Positions 34,640 to 45,540 of a stretch of 64,000 nt of DNA are shown here, piece after piece. This stretch comes from Ypsolopha sequella (lineage: Eukaryota > Arthropoda > Insecta > Lepidoptera > Ypsolophidae), in assembly GCA_934047225.1 (NCBI GenBank), contig OW204009.1, forward strand, positions 20,581,161 through 20,645,160, written 5' to 3'. The notes under the pieces are model-generated. The model did no database searches, was not told the origin of the DNA, and saw nothing but the letters and a program-made list of their open reading frames with translations. A program made the position numbers and the translations under genes. Within the stretch, counting starts at the first letter, position 1; each line of letters starts with the position of its first letter.

Positions 34640-34874
34640 AATTTAATGTGTTTTAAAGAAATTAAATTTTGTACAAAGCAAGTAAAGGTTGGGTTGTAGG
34701 AACTTAGTGGAATATGCGGCAATTTATTTTTTCAAGTAACAAATTATTTATAACCGATTGTCACGTTGTAAGTTAATTAAAACAAATTTTCTGTTCGTAA
34801 AACATTTATTATAATTAATATTTAAGTTCAAATTTTAGAACAAGAGATCAGGTGTTCAGTTCAAGAGGTTAGGC
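34640..34874. other. AT-rich flank of BEL/Pao scrap
   Basis: No gene. It may include 3' UTR or LTR sequence of the BEL/Pao fragment on its right, but no LTR pair was found. Confidence 0.4.
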
Positions 34875-35224
34875 TCATAAAACTAAATTTTGCTTAGTAC
34901 CGCACTCTGTATAATTTCCGGAAAAAATTGGGATTGTTATTCGAGGCAATTTGACTTCAGTACTAGTTGCTGTTATTGCCACTGAATCAATCATCTTCGT
35001 GGTAGACAGTGTTACTTCTGGACTCAACTTTTTAATAGCAGCACGTAGTTCTCCCTTGTACATGAAGTAGAACTCTTCCGCATCATTGTATACATCTTTT
35101 TTAAAGTAAGTTACAGTAAGCCTCTCTTCTGACAAAATTGATGCAACAATCTGACTATGATACTCTAGAAATTGTTTCCATTTCTCGTTTAAAGATTCTA
35201 ATTCCCCCTTGACCTCCGAGTTCG
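34875..35224 (-). pseudogene. BEL/Pao gag N-terminal fragment fused to TRAS-like ORF2
   Basis: The minus strand encodes LNEKWKQFLEYHSQI, DAEEFYFMYKGELRAAIKKL and VKLPRITIPIFSGNYTE. The KLPxxxIPxFSGNYTEW signature marks the Gag-like domain of BEL/Pao LTR retrotransposons (DUF1759 type). The domain stops soon after NYTE at TGA/TAA sequence, so most of gag and all of pol are missing. It is in frame with the TRAS-like ORF2 piece on its right, making one open frame of 493 codons (34875-36356). Confidence 0.65.
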
Positions 35225-36358
35225 AGCCATACTGCCTAGTGCTCAAGGAGGGTAGCAAATGCCATCCTAGACGGGACACTAGAAGCTTTTCCACAATTTT
35301 GCCCATAACAGGTAGGAGGCCTATCGGCCTGTGCGCCTTCGGAGTAGTGTAGTCCTCTTTCCCGGACTTTCGGATAATACATATGTGAGCGAGCTTCCAC
35401 CGCACCAGGAAGTGTCCTATTGCCAAACATTTATTGGCAATTGCCAGGAACACCTCCGGCGCAACACGGATTGCTCGCTCACATATGTCCGCAGTCCACC
35501 CATCAGGCCCCGGAGCCTTTTTTGGATTGAGGTTTCTCAATACCAAATCAAGCTCCGGAGCCGTGAAGGGCGGATCGTCGGAACCGAGTTTTTCCAGGAG
35601 TTGATAGACTGACACTTCCGAGCTCTCGCGTATTTGCCGTTGAGTAGGGGTTTCGTTGTCCACAGCGTCGTCAGGAAAGAACGTAAGAGCCAGCAGCTTT
35701 GCGGACTCTTCAGGACCAAGGGTGTTCCCTGTCGAGTCCACCAGCAGCTGGTCCTCTTGCCTTTTGGCGGTTCTCCTGATGACCCTGTAGACCCCGTCCC
35801 ATAGGCTCACCCTATCCTGTTTTGAGCAAAACTGCTTCCAGCTAGCAGTCTGTGCATCTTGCACAGCCGCTTTATAACGCTGATTCGCTTCTAGGTATTG
35901 GTCAACAACGTGTTGCCTTCGTTCTGCCGCGGCGTTCCTTATGCGCCGCCTCTTGGTCTTGACTTCTCTTTTGAGAAGTCCCAGAGCGGCGGTCCACCAC
36001 GGCAGAGGTTTCCTTCCTTTTTGGACCCCTACCTTCGGTATGGCTTCTTCACACGCTGTGGAGATAACCATTAGGTAGGAGTCGAGGATGGTCTCCAGTT
36101 CCCCAGGCGTAGTAACAGTCTCCACCCTCGAGGCCGTCAGATTGCTCTCGTCCAGGCCTGAGCGGACAGAACGGCCGAAAGCTGACCAATCGGACTTCGC
36201 TGTGTTGTACACACGTGTGCTCTGGGGTTTGAGGGTTTCCAATTCCCTCTCCAGGCACACGTGGTAGGTAATCGCGTTATGGTCCGAAGTGATCAGCTCC
36301 CGGTCGACTTTCCATCCGCCCATCCTGTCCAGGAGCTGGAGGCTACATGTGGTCACGT
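35225..36358 (-). pseudogene. TRAS-like copy C ORF2, endonuclease end to RT start
   Basis: Encodes the end of the endonuclease (ELITSDHNAITYHV, catalytic SDH), the linker and the first part of RT: KKAPGPDGWTADICE, AHRPIGLLPVMGKIVEKLL, to SLSTRQYG. At that point copy A continues FMPQKSTEDS but copy C switches to BEL/Pao sequence. It is nearly identical to copy A over this span. Confidence 0.85.
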
Positions 36359-39131
36359 ATGTATGTATGTATGTATGTTAATACTTTATTGCACAAAATA
36401 AATATACAATGCACAAAGGCGAACATAATGCTAATTAGCATTCTCTGCCAGTTAACCTTTAGTGATGTGGAAAGTTTTGAGGGTAGTGCCAGATAAGTTA
36501 ATTACTATAATCAATTCAACCAAGAAACATATTTTCATAGATACTATAATATATTAAATTTAATTAGAATTAAATAAATATTGTATATACATATATAATC
36601 TACTCATAAATACAATAATATACATATATTATACATAACAATACATAGGTAATTACGAGAAGGACAATGACTCAGGGGATATGTGAAAATTACAAGTTTT
36701 ATGACTGATTCTGTAGCTGTAGATAGTGTTGATAGACTCTGGTTTTGAAGGTAGAGATAGAGGGAGACTGACGGATATTAAGAGGAAGACTATTCCACAG
36801 CCGGATTGCTGATACTGTGAAAGAATTTGTATACATATTGGTGCTGTGTTCGGGAAATCGGAGGAGCATAGCTCTGCTTGGTCGCTGAAGCCGGCCAAGG
36901 GATTCAATAGGGGCAAACCGGTCTCGAAGATAGGGAGGAGAAAATGGGCTATTGAGAGCATTATAGAGAAGTGAGACGATGTGTGAGTTCCTTCGGTAGC
37001 GGATATTGAGCCAGTTTAGCTGGAGACGAAATTGAGAGACATGATCGTATTTGCGCAATCCGAAGATGTATCTGATACAGAGATTTAGGAGACGATCTAA
37101 CTTGTTTAAAAGTTCTTCTGTAAGATCAGGATAACTCACATCAGCGTAATCTATAATAGGAAGCAAAAGAGAATTGACTAATGTAACCTTGGCAGAGTAT
37201 GGAAGAAATTTTTGCATGCGTTTTAGTGAGTGCATTGAGGCAAATATCTTTTTGCTTATTTGTGCAACCTGCAAGTCCCAGGACATATTATTAGAAATGT
37301 GAAGCCCCAAATTTTTGACAGATTTGCAGTATGTAAGTGGGGTGCCACTGAAGCAGACTGGAGGTAGAGTGGAGATATCAGTTCTGTCAATCAGAGCTCT
37401 ACTACCAACAACCATCACCTGCGTCTTAGATGGGTTTACAAGTAGGCCGAATTCCTTCGTCCACTCACTGATCCGATCAAGATCGGAAGTGAGCTTGTGT
37501 ATGGAATCCGGTAAGCCATCTTGCTTACAGGACAAGTATAACTGAAGGTCATCGGCATACATATGATATGAACAGAAAAAGATCACGTAAACAAGAGTAT
37601 TGATAAATACAGAAAATAGTAATGGAGAAAGTACACCTCCCTGTGGGACCCCAGCGGTAATGTCACACCACTCGGAGTAAGTGTCATCAATACGTGTACG
37701 CTGTTTACGCCCACAGAGGTATGATTGAAACCACTCAGCAGCTGCATCCGATAAGTTGAGAGAACGGAGGATAGCGATAAGGATATCATGGTCTACGCAA
37801 TTAAACGCGCTACTAAAATCAAGGAGGGTTAGGATAGTTAGCCGCCTATCGTCCATGGCTTCACGAATGTCATCAGTGATTTTAATGAGTGCAGTACTTG
37901 TACTGTGGGATGGACGAAATCCCGACTGAAGAGGATTTAGTAGTTTGTGACAGTGGAGGTAATACGAGAATTGACGATGAGCAACGCGTTCAAGCACTTT
38001 GGAAAGAAATGGAAGTATAGAAATTGGTCGATAGTGCTTGAACTCTGTTGGATCAGATGTTTTGGGGACTGGGACCATGTAGGCAAGTTTCCATAGGGCA
38101 GGAAAAGTATTGGATGACAGGGAAAAGTTGATGATATGGGTAATAGCAGGAAGAATATTGTTAAGGATAGGAAGGAGTAGGTCACGGCCAATACTATCAG
38201 GTCCAACAGCATTGCTTGGAATGGAGAGAATGATTTTTTCAATATCGGAAACAGAAACTGGTGAAAAGGAAAACATAGGATTAGGAGAAGGGGGAATAGA
38301 TAAGATTTTTTGGATGGTGGCTTCCTTAAGTGCGGCATTAATAGTGTGGGGAGGGGTTGAAAAGTGTCGATTTAGACCATCCTTATCCAAAGACGGGTTA
38401 AGGTTTTGTCGACACTTACCAAAGCCCAAGGAACGTAGAAAGTGCCAAATATTGTTGGGATTACATTGTTCGATAGAGGAATGAATATGATTTCGTTTGG
38501 AATTCCTAACCATCTGGTTGCACCGATTTCGAGCAGTCTTAAACCTTTCCCAGTTGCATTCCGTGGGGTTCTTTTTATGCTTTCGCCTGAGACTGTCTCG
38601 CCTAGCCATAAGTTTACGAACTTCATCCGTAAGCCACGGCGTGGGAGCACGTTTCAACCGAACCATGTGGACTGGAGCGTGGACATCGTAAAGTTCAGTG
38701 ATGGTTTTATTAAAGGCCACAAGCTTGTCATTTATATTGTCAAGATTTTCGGAAAATGACCAATCAATAGCTTTTGCATCAACTAACAATTTATCTCTGT
38801 CCATACTTGCAAAGCTACGTCGAAAAGAAATTTTGGGCTTGGATTTTGGGATTTTTAGCCTATAAGAGGCATAAATGAGATCATGATGAGAGAAGCCAGA
38901 CGCTGTGAATTGGCCATGGCATAAGATCCGGTCGGGATTAGGGGTAAGAATGAGATCAAGAAGGGTATGGGAATCACCCACATGATGTGTTGCAGCAAGA
39001 TCCATTATAGTGACATTGACAGAAGTTGTCAAGGTCTGAAGCTTGCGCGAATGAGCATCATCAACAAGAAGGTTAGTATTAAAATCGCCCATGAATAAAG
39101 AATGTTCATATAGAGGTATATAAGTAGAGAG
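36359..39131 (-). mobile_element. CR1-type insertion 1 in copy C
   Basis: Inserted between CACGT and CTACTCG of the TRAS-like ORF2, as seen by comparison with copy A at about 57545-57560. The 3' end is on the left: (CATA)n tail visible as ATGTATGTATGTATG at 36359-36376, preceded on the minus strand by TTTTGTGCAATAAAGTATT. The 5' end is truncated inside the endonuclease at about 39131. No clear target duplication was seen. Confidence 0.85.
36699..39131 (-). pseudogene. CR1-type ORF2, 5'-truncated but otherwise open
   Basis: Uninterrupted for about 800 codons. It begins in the endonuclease at MGDFNTNLLVDD and has the SHHDLIYASYRL motif, then the linker, then RT: SNAVGPDSIGRDL, HYRPISILPFLSKVLERVAH, motif A LLDFSSAFNCVDHD, motif B GVPQGGVLSPLLFSVF, motif C YHMYADDLQLY, LLVNPSKTQVMVVGS. 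All RT catalytic residues are present. The first part of the endonuclease, with catalytic E, is missing. The absence of stops suggests a young insertion, younger than its TRAS-like host copy. Confidence 0.85.
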
Positions 39132-39349
39132 CTACTCGACTAGTGCACATGCGGCCTCCTCTAAAGACCTCGAAAGTGGGGGTGTTGCCTGTGTTCAGGA
39201 TCTGGTGGTCCATTTCCTCAAGGAAGGATCGGAAGGCTGAGCCCCTGTGGTCTTCGGAGTCACTCCCCCACCAAGGGCTCCACGCATTGACATCCCCTGC
39301 CAGGATGACATTCTCAGTCTGCAGCTTGGTGCAGACGTAACGGATTCTT
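39132..39349 (-). pseudogene. TRAS-like copy C ORF2, endonuclease middle
   Basis: A 218-base piece between the two insertions, matching copy A 57552-57773 nearly base for base. It encodes the endonuclease GDVNAW region (the frame reads to the CTSRVDV side). Ends are ATTCTT on the right and CTACTCG on the left. Confidence 0.8.
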
Positions 39350-41831
39350 ATTCATATTCATATTCTTTATTGTACACACAAAACATCAATTTTACATAGT
39401 ACTTAGATACATCATGTACAGAGGCGAGCTTATCTCTAAAAAGAGATTTCTTCCAGCAAACCCGGATTGAAAAAAGAGAAGTAATAATAAAAAGTAGACA
39501 TACATACGTGTACACTAAATATTTTAATATACTTACACACTATGATTATAAATAACAACAATATACCTACATAAATAATAATTAAGGAACTATTTAAACA
39601 ATAAACATGTTTACTTATATATATATATAATATTTACAAAAAATAAGATAAAAATACATAACAATAGTTGAAATAAATATTGTGCTATCTACAGATACTC
39701 ATGGAGTTGAAAGGTAGTACTCTTTCACTCTGTTTTTAAAAATACCGAGTGTAGGACAGTCTCTAATGTTATGGGGAAGCGAATTCCATAATCTTATGGC
39801 CATGACGGTGAAGGACTGGCCGAAAGCACACGATTTGTGCACAGGAGTTTTGAGAAGAGAGACAGTACGTGCACGAGCCGGCTTGTCCCTAGAAGACAAC
39901 AAAAGTTCAAATCGTTCACGAAGATAAGAAGGGGAGCGAGGATTACTGAGAATGCTGTAAAGCTGGGTAAGGATATGTAAATGACGACGCTGACGGATAG
40001 GGAGCCATTTGAGCTCTTTGCGAAAACAGGATATATGGTCGAATTTACGTAAGCCATAGATGAAACGAATAGCCAGATTTTGAAGGCGCTCAAGCTTATT
40101 TAGCAACTCTTCATTGGCATCAAGAAAACAGACATCGGCATAATCGATCAAGGGAAGAAGAAGAGATTGTGCAAGGGAGATTTTAGTTTTAAAGGGAAGG
40201 AAATTCTGGAGGCGTTTCAGAGCATGAAATGCTCCAAACACTCTTTTACTGATCCCATTTATGTGAGGAGCCCAAGACAAGCTGCTTTCGAATATAACAC
40301 CTAGATTTTTAACAGTTTTAGCATACACAATAGGAACCCCATTCATTGTCACAGCTGGTATAGTTGAGTTACTCAGTTGCCTTAACATGTATGGACTACC
40401 GAGCAGCAAAGCTTGCGATTTGTTTGGATTGACGAGTAGACCATAAGATTTCGCCCATTTTTCTATTTTATCAAGATCATCATTCATTTTTCTAATTGCG
40501 GACTCTGCTTCATTCACTGGGAAATGGAGATAAAGCTGCAAATCATCTGCATAGAGATGGTAGCGAGAACATAAGGTGTCAGTGATTGAGTTAATAAAAA
40601 CTGAAAACAGGAGAGGAGAGAGAACGCCACCTTGAGGAACGCCAGCAGTGAGTTCACAGCACCCTGATGTAACATCACCAGAGCGTATGCACTGCCGCCG
40701 ACCACGAAGATAGGTATCAAACCATTCTATTACTAGAGGAGATACGTTAAGAGAGCCTAAGACCCCTAACAGTACGTCAAAGTTGACACAATTGAACGCA
40801 CTGCTAAAGTCTAATAATGTTAATACAGTTACTTGTTTGCTGTCGATTGCGAAACGAATATCGTCCGTAACCTTAAGTAGAGCAGTAACTGTACTATGTC
40901 CACTACGGAATCCTGACTGATATGGATTCAGTAGGTTATTTTTGGAGAGGTAAGATGTCAGCTGATCATGAACAAGGGATTCAAGGACTTTGGAAATGAT
41001 GGGAAGGATTGAGATAGGCCTATAATGTGAGAAAGAGGAAGGGTTAGATGTTTTGGGTAAAGGAATGACGTTAGCTTGTTTCCAGGCAGTAGGAAAGGAG
41101 CAGGTTACCATAGAATAGTTCATAATATGGGTGATGGTAGGTAAGAGTTCGTCCAGAATCGTAAATAACATTTGCGAACATATTTCATCGTCACCTACGG
41201 CTTTAGACGATATGGCTAGAATGGCTTTCTTAACGTCACTCGTAGTAGCAGCTATGAAGGAGAAAGGTGTACAACTAGGTTTCGGCTTATTATTAAGATT
41301 AAAGAGAGTTTCATTTTTAGTGTCGTCTTCTAAAGTGACAGGAGATTTGGAGAAATGCTGATTAAGTGCATCAAAATCAATGTTACTTGAAATGGTTTCA
41401 GAAGATTTGCCAATACCTAGTGTTTTAAGAAATTTCCATACCTGTGCAGGATTGTAATTATCTATGGATTCATGAATGTGGCGTCTCTTAGAATCTCTAC
41501 ACATTCTACTACAGCGATTACGCAGCTTCTTGAAGTGCAAAAAGTTTTCATCAGAAGAGTCTTTTTTGTACTTCCGCTTAGCCCTATCCCGTTTTGCCAT
41601 TAAGTTGCGTATGCTTTCAGTTAACCAGGGTGCAGGAAGATGTTTTACCTTAACACTTTTGATTGGAGCGTGCTTATCAAACAAACTCAATAAGAGTCTG
41701 TTGAAATTTGCTACTTTCTCGTCGATTGTCACACTGTCAATGACTGGAGACCAGTCAAGAGCAGCAGCATCAGCTCGGAGCTCCTCCAGATTCATACCCT
41801 TAAAACCACGAAGAAGCAAGAGTTTGGACTT
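39350..41831 (-). mobile_element. CR1-type insertion 2 in copy C, 6-bp target duplication
   Basis: ATTCTT flanks both sides (39344-39349 and 41832-41837), and copy A has one ATTCTT at the same place. The left end carries the 3' tail, AATATGAATATGAAT on the minus strand, after an AATAAAG motif. The right end is a 5' truncation in the linker upstream of RT. Confidence 0.9.
39699..41831 (-). pseudogene. CR1-type RT of insertion 2 (endonuclease lost)
   Basis: Open for about 710 codons. It has the linker with KVKHLPAPWLTESIRNLMAK and YNPAQVWKFLKTLGIGK, then RT: SKAVGDDEICSQ, HYRPISILPIISKVLESL, motif A LLDFSSAFNCVNFD, motif B GVPQGGVLSPLLFSVF, motif C YHLYADDLQLY, LLVNPNKSQALLLGSPY. Its PAPWLT and YNPAQVWKFL linker resembles the element at 4772 more than insertion 1, so two CR1-type subfamilies are present. 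Catalytic aspartates are intact. There are no stops. Confidence 0.85.
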
Positions 41832-41837
41832 ATTCTT

Positions 41838-42108
41838 TGGAGATACGGCTCCAAATCCTCGTCCCCCTCCAGGTATACGGACAGCACAGCCAATCTCAGC
41901 GAGCCTGCCTTCAGCAGTACCGCGGCAATGTTCTCGGTGACGAGCTGAGGATCATGAATGACCTCCAGCTCCCCACCGAAGACCACGACCGCGGCCTTTA
42001 CTGATTTCAGGCGAGCTGACGTCATTTGGATAACTCTTGTGCCCGGGTATTGTTTAAGTTCGCCCTTGGAGCCGACATACGGCTCTTGGACAAGGGCGAC
42101 GGATACCC
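41838..42108 (-). pseudogene. TRAS-like copy C ORF2, endonuclease N-terminus
   Basis: Encodes VSVALVQEPYVGSKGELKQY through LEGDEDLEPYLQRI, including the catalytic E of VQEPY. The true ORF2 start (MRIIQANLQR in copy A) is removed by a 134-bp deletion at 42108, so this piece is fused to ORF1-stop sequence (LDSEVSRGILLR) in another frame. It cannot be translated from its own start. Confidence 0.85.
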
Positions 42109-44160
42109 TTAGCAGTATGCCACGCGAGACCTCGCTATCGAGTCCCACTTCTGTCTGATCTGACAGTCGCTACTAAAGGCGTTGTGTGCCAGATCAGACT
42201 TGTGGAGCTTTGCTCTCTGGCAGTTCACGCAGACGGGCAAATTTGCCTTATGCGGACAGTCCACATAGGTGTGAGGCTCACCACAGTGACTGCACGCGAT
42301 GCCCTTCTCCTTGCACACTCTTTTGGAGTGGCCGTACCCCAGGCATCCCGTGCATTGCACTAGTGGTGAGTGGTCCTCGATCGACCTCCTCTGCAGACCT
42401 ATGTGGACTGTGCCCGCCTCCGTGAACCTTTTCCAGAGATTTGGATGCAGCTCCACTATGAAGTGGCACTCATGCGGGTTTCTCGCTTTGCGGCGATACA
42501 AAACCCTAGGGCACTCCGCTGGTGGATCCACTCCTCCCAAAAGATGTTTATTTTGGGAGAGCAACGATTCCACCACGTCTTTGTCACTTTTGTCTGACAA
42601 GACGTTGCGGATGCAGACTAACGGCAGTTTGTTTAGAGCCGCTCTCGCCTCGAATCCGCTGCCACCTGCACCAAGAGTTTTGGAGATCTTCTCCGCATCC
42701 TCTTTCCTGCTGCAGCTGAGGACTACCCTCCTGTTTGCCGCTTTTCTGCAGCGATCTACCCTGATACCGGTAGTCTTTAGGTCCAGCGCCCTCTCCAACT
42801 GCTTCACCACCTCTTCCCCTGATAGGGTAGAGTCTGTGGATGAAACAATTACAGAGTGCGCTGGTCTGTCCTGCCCCGGCTTTTTCAATGCCTGGGCGTA
42901 GGTGAGCGGCGCAGCACTGCAAGGTTCCCGACTGAGGACCTCGCCTCGTAGGCCCGTGACGGCGTCCGTGACCGCGGAGAGGGCTAATTCTATATTAAGG
43001 TTCGGCGGCTCGGATCTGTTCTCCTCTACCGCCTTACCCAAAGCCCTCACGTCAGAGCCCACGACTTGCAGGTTCCCCAGCACGGGTTCCAGAAACTTCC
43101 GCATGCTGTCGTCGCTCACCCCCGCCACTGGCTGGGCCTGGCACAGCGGTCTCGACTGGAGGTCTTCGACCGCTGCCCTCATTTTTTCCAGGCCCACGCT
43201 AATTGCATCGAGCCGGGGATCTGTGGTTACCGGTATCTCGGTAGACCTACACACTTGGCTTATGGCTTCGGCCCTCGCCTCGGATTCCACCAGCTGACGT
43301 CTAAGCGAGTCGAGTTGACCCGAGACGGCGGCGACCCGGCCCGAAAGTTTCTCCAGCTCTGTAATGAGAGCTGGTTCGGGCTTTAATGCTGGTTCAGCCT
43401 GATCTGGTTGCTGTAACCTCGGGGCCGCCGCTTTTGTCAGCTGGTGGACGCTCTCCCTGATTGACTCGATGGCTTTTAGCGGGCCGTCCATCTCCACTCC
43501 CAGCCACAACCTTATAGATTGTGATTCTGCTAGGGTAGCGGATATGTCGGCCCTAGCCGCTCGGAGCTCGACAGCGTGGAAGCTGTGTAACTCGTTTAAC
43601 GCCTTGGTGTGGGAGCGCTCCACACGCACGAGTTCAATGGCGTTCCTAGAACGCTCCCGCTCCAAGGCGTTTATCTGTCGAGCTCGTGAGTCGGACAGGG
43701 AGAGGACTGTCTCATAGAGATGCTCTAGTGAGTCGAGGGCCACGGCTTTACACTCCCGCTTCATATTTCCCGCCGCCTCCAACGCCTCCTTACCCTTCTG
43801 GAGCAGCTGGTTAGCCTCTTTGGTGGCCAAGTCCATCGCTACTCCAGGGGTTTTTCTATCAAGGGGCGGGAGGAGGCTGGGACGTCCGTCGCGGGAGCCC
43901 ACCGAGGACCCAAGGCACGATTCCTCGTCCGTATCCAACAGACGTTCTAAATCATGCCCTGAACCCCCGGAGGGGACCGGGGATATGGCTGCCCGCGCGC
44001 TGGAGGGGACCCTCGCCTTTCCTTTAAGGACTTCTTCACGGAGGTCCACCTTCTTAACCAGCGCCCGGGAAGCCGTAGCCCCTAAGCCGAGACTCTGTTT
44101 TGAGCTCGCAGATCCGGAGGCCCTGCCAGTGCTAGACATTATTTGTGAGGACAATAACAA
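42109..44160 (-). CDS. TRAS-like copy C ORF1 (Gag-like, three zinc knuckles)
   Basis: Intact at 683 codons, almost identical to copy A ORF1 (58173-60224). The N-terminal third is S/A/K-rich and probably disordered. A coiled-coil-like central part contains SLEHLYETVLSLSDSRARQ followed by INALERERS and HTKALNEL (about residues 120-330). The C-terminus has three zinc knuckles: CTGCLGYGHSKRVC, CSHCGEPHTYVDC and CVNCQRAKLH...C (about residues 600-670). R1-clade ORF1 proteins bind element RNA and, for TRAS/SART, direct the particle to telomeres in the nucleus. The start used is the first ATG at 44160; MSSTGRASG a few codons later is an alternative. ORF2 of this copy is dead. Confidence 0.85.
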   Translation of the reverse strand: MLLSSQIMSSTGRASGSASSKQSLGLGATASRALVKKVDLREEVLKGKARVPSSARAAISPVPSGGSGHDLERLLDTDEESCLGSSVGSRDGRPSLLPPLDRKTPGVAMDLATKEANQLLQKGKEALEAAGNMKRECKAVALDSLEHLYETVLSLSDSRARQINALERERSRNAIELVRVERSHTKALNELHSFHAVELRAARADISATLAESQSIRLWLGVEMDGPLKAIESIRESVHQLTKAAAPRLQQPDQAEPALKPEPALITELEKLSGRVAAVSGQLDSLRRQLVESEARAEAISQVCRSTEIPVTTDPRLDAISVGLEKMRAAVEDLQSRPLCQAQPVAGVSDDSMRKFLEPVLGNLQVVGSDVRALGKAVEENRSEPPNLNIELALSAVTDAVTGLRGEVLSREPCSAAPLTYAQALKKPGQDRPAHSVIVSSTDSTLSGEEVVKQLERALDLKTTGIRVDRCRKAANRRVVLSCSRKEDAEKISKTLGAGGSGFEARAALNKLPLVCIRNVLSDKSDKDVVESLLSQNKHLLGGVDPPAECPRVLYRRKARNPHECHFIVELHPNLWKRFTEAGTVHIGLQRRSIEDHSPLVQCTGCLGYGHSKRVCKEKGIACSHCGEPHTYVDCPHKANLPVCVNCQRAKLHKSDLAHNAFSSDCQIRQKWDSIARSRVAYC

Positions 44161-45224
44161 TACAACAATGAAAATAAAAGAAAAGAATTTGGATATAAAA
44201 TAAAAATAAAAATTAAAATAAAAATAAAATAAAAATAAAAATAAAATAAAATAAAGATAAAAATAAGAATAAAAATAAAAATAAGAGTAAATGCAGTTAT
44301 TAAAATAACTACAAGATATAGAATATATAAATATAGCTTAAATTATTGTTATTATTGTTACTGTCCTCCCCCACTAGGTCCGGGCGTCAGTTTTGACACA
44401 ACACAGTTGAGGCGGCAGTCGTTATCAATTTAAGTAAAATAAAATCACAAGTGTTCAATAAAATTCAATACCAGAGTCAAAAATAAAATGTAAATGCAAA
44501 TAATTAGTCAAATAAAATTGTAAAACACAAACAAAGAGCAGATTCAAAAATGTGGCAAAAGCCTTGAAAATATGTATAGTGTATAAAATCGGACGGACAA
44601 AAATAATTAATATCACAGAATATTATCACCGTAATGTAACTAGGGCAAAAATATCACAGAAAATATAGACTAGGTCAAAATAAAATTTCAATCTTAATTT
44701 ACGTTAACATACAATCAAATAAAATATCAAATAATAGTGCAATAAAATAGTAAATAAATCAAGTCGCTCAAAAGAGCTCAAATAAATTAAAAAGTTAAAA
44801 ACCAAAAAAATAGGTGAAAATGTAGTAAAATTAAAATAACTCTATCTAACTGTCTAAAACTAAATATGATTTGTAAAACAGTGACGTGGGACAGTGATAA
44901 TATGGATAATATACAATTTAAAAACAATTTAAGAACAAACAAAATTGAAGAACCGCCAACCGGCAAAATCAACCGAAAAAACAAGCGTTTTTCCTTCAAG
45001 GCCAAAAAGAACAAAGGAAACGAAACTAAAAATTAATTTGGAATCTCTACAGGAGGAGTGGCGAAAATCTAAGACCAGATTCTTGTAGGGTGCAATGAGC
45101 ACTACCTACTGTAATTTTTTCCGAAAATTTTCCCCTCTCCAGGAAATTTTGAAAAAACTTTGAAAAAATTTTTTGAGAGGGGGAGGTCAAAAATATGCCT
45201 CAAAGATAGCTTCTCTCCTGCAGA

Positions 45225-45252
45225 GATCGAAAAAACGCTTGTTTTTTCGATC
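45225..45252. other. 12-bp-stem palindrome in 5' UTR repeat 1
   Basis: GATCGAAAAAAC (45225-45236), loop GCTT, GTTTTTTCGATC (45241-45252). Confidence 0.85.
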
Positions 45253-45514
45253 CGAGCCCTAATTCCCGAGATATTGCAAAACGCGATTTTCGCGATTATC
45301 GCGATTTCCAAGGCTCTGCCGATACAGGAGGAGTGGCGAAAATCTAAAACCAGATTCTTGTAGGGTGCAATGAGCACTACCTACTGGGATTTTTTCCGAA
45401 AATTTTCCCCTCTCCAGGAAATTTTGAAAAAATTTTGAAAAAGTTTTTTGAGAGGGGGGGTCAAAAATATGCCTAAAAGTTGTGTTGACCCTATGATCAC
45501 TTTTCTTCCGTAGA

Positions 45515-45540
45515 GATCGAAAAAACATGTTTTTTCGATC
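45515..45540. other. 26-bp perfect palindrome in 5' UTR repeat 2
   Basis: GATCGAAAAAACA (45515-45527) is followed directly by its complement TGTTTTTTCGATC, with no loop. Confidence 0.9.

Noticed and set aside
42186..43717. Many + strand frames opposite ORF1 of copy C (and the same set opposite copy A)
   Set aside because: They are antisense shadows of the GC-rich ORF1: the same frames recur at 58250-60258, they have no domains, and they follow the codon structure of the minus strand.
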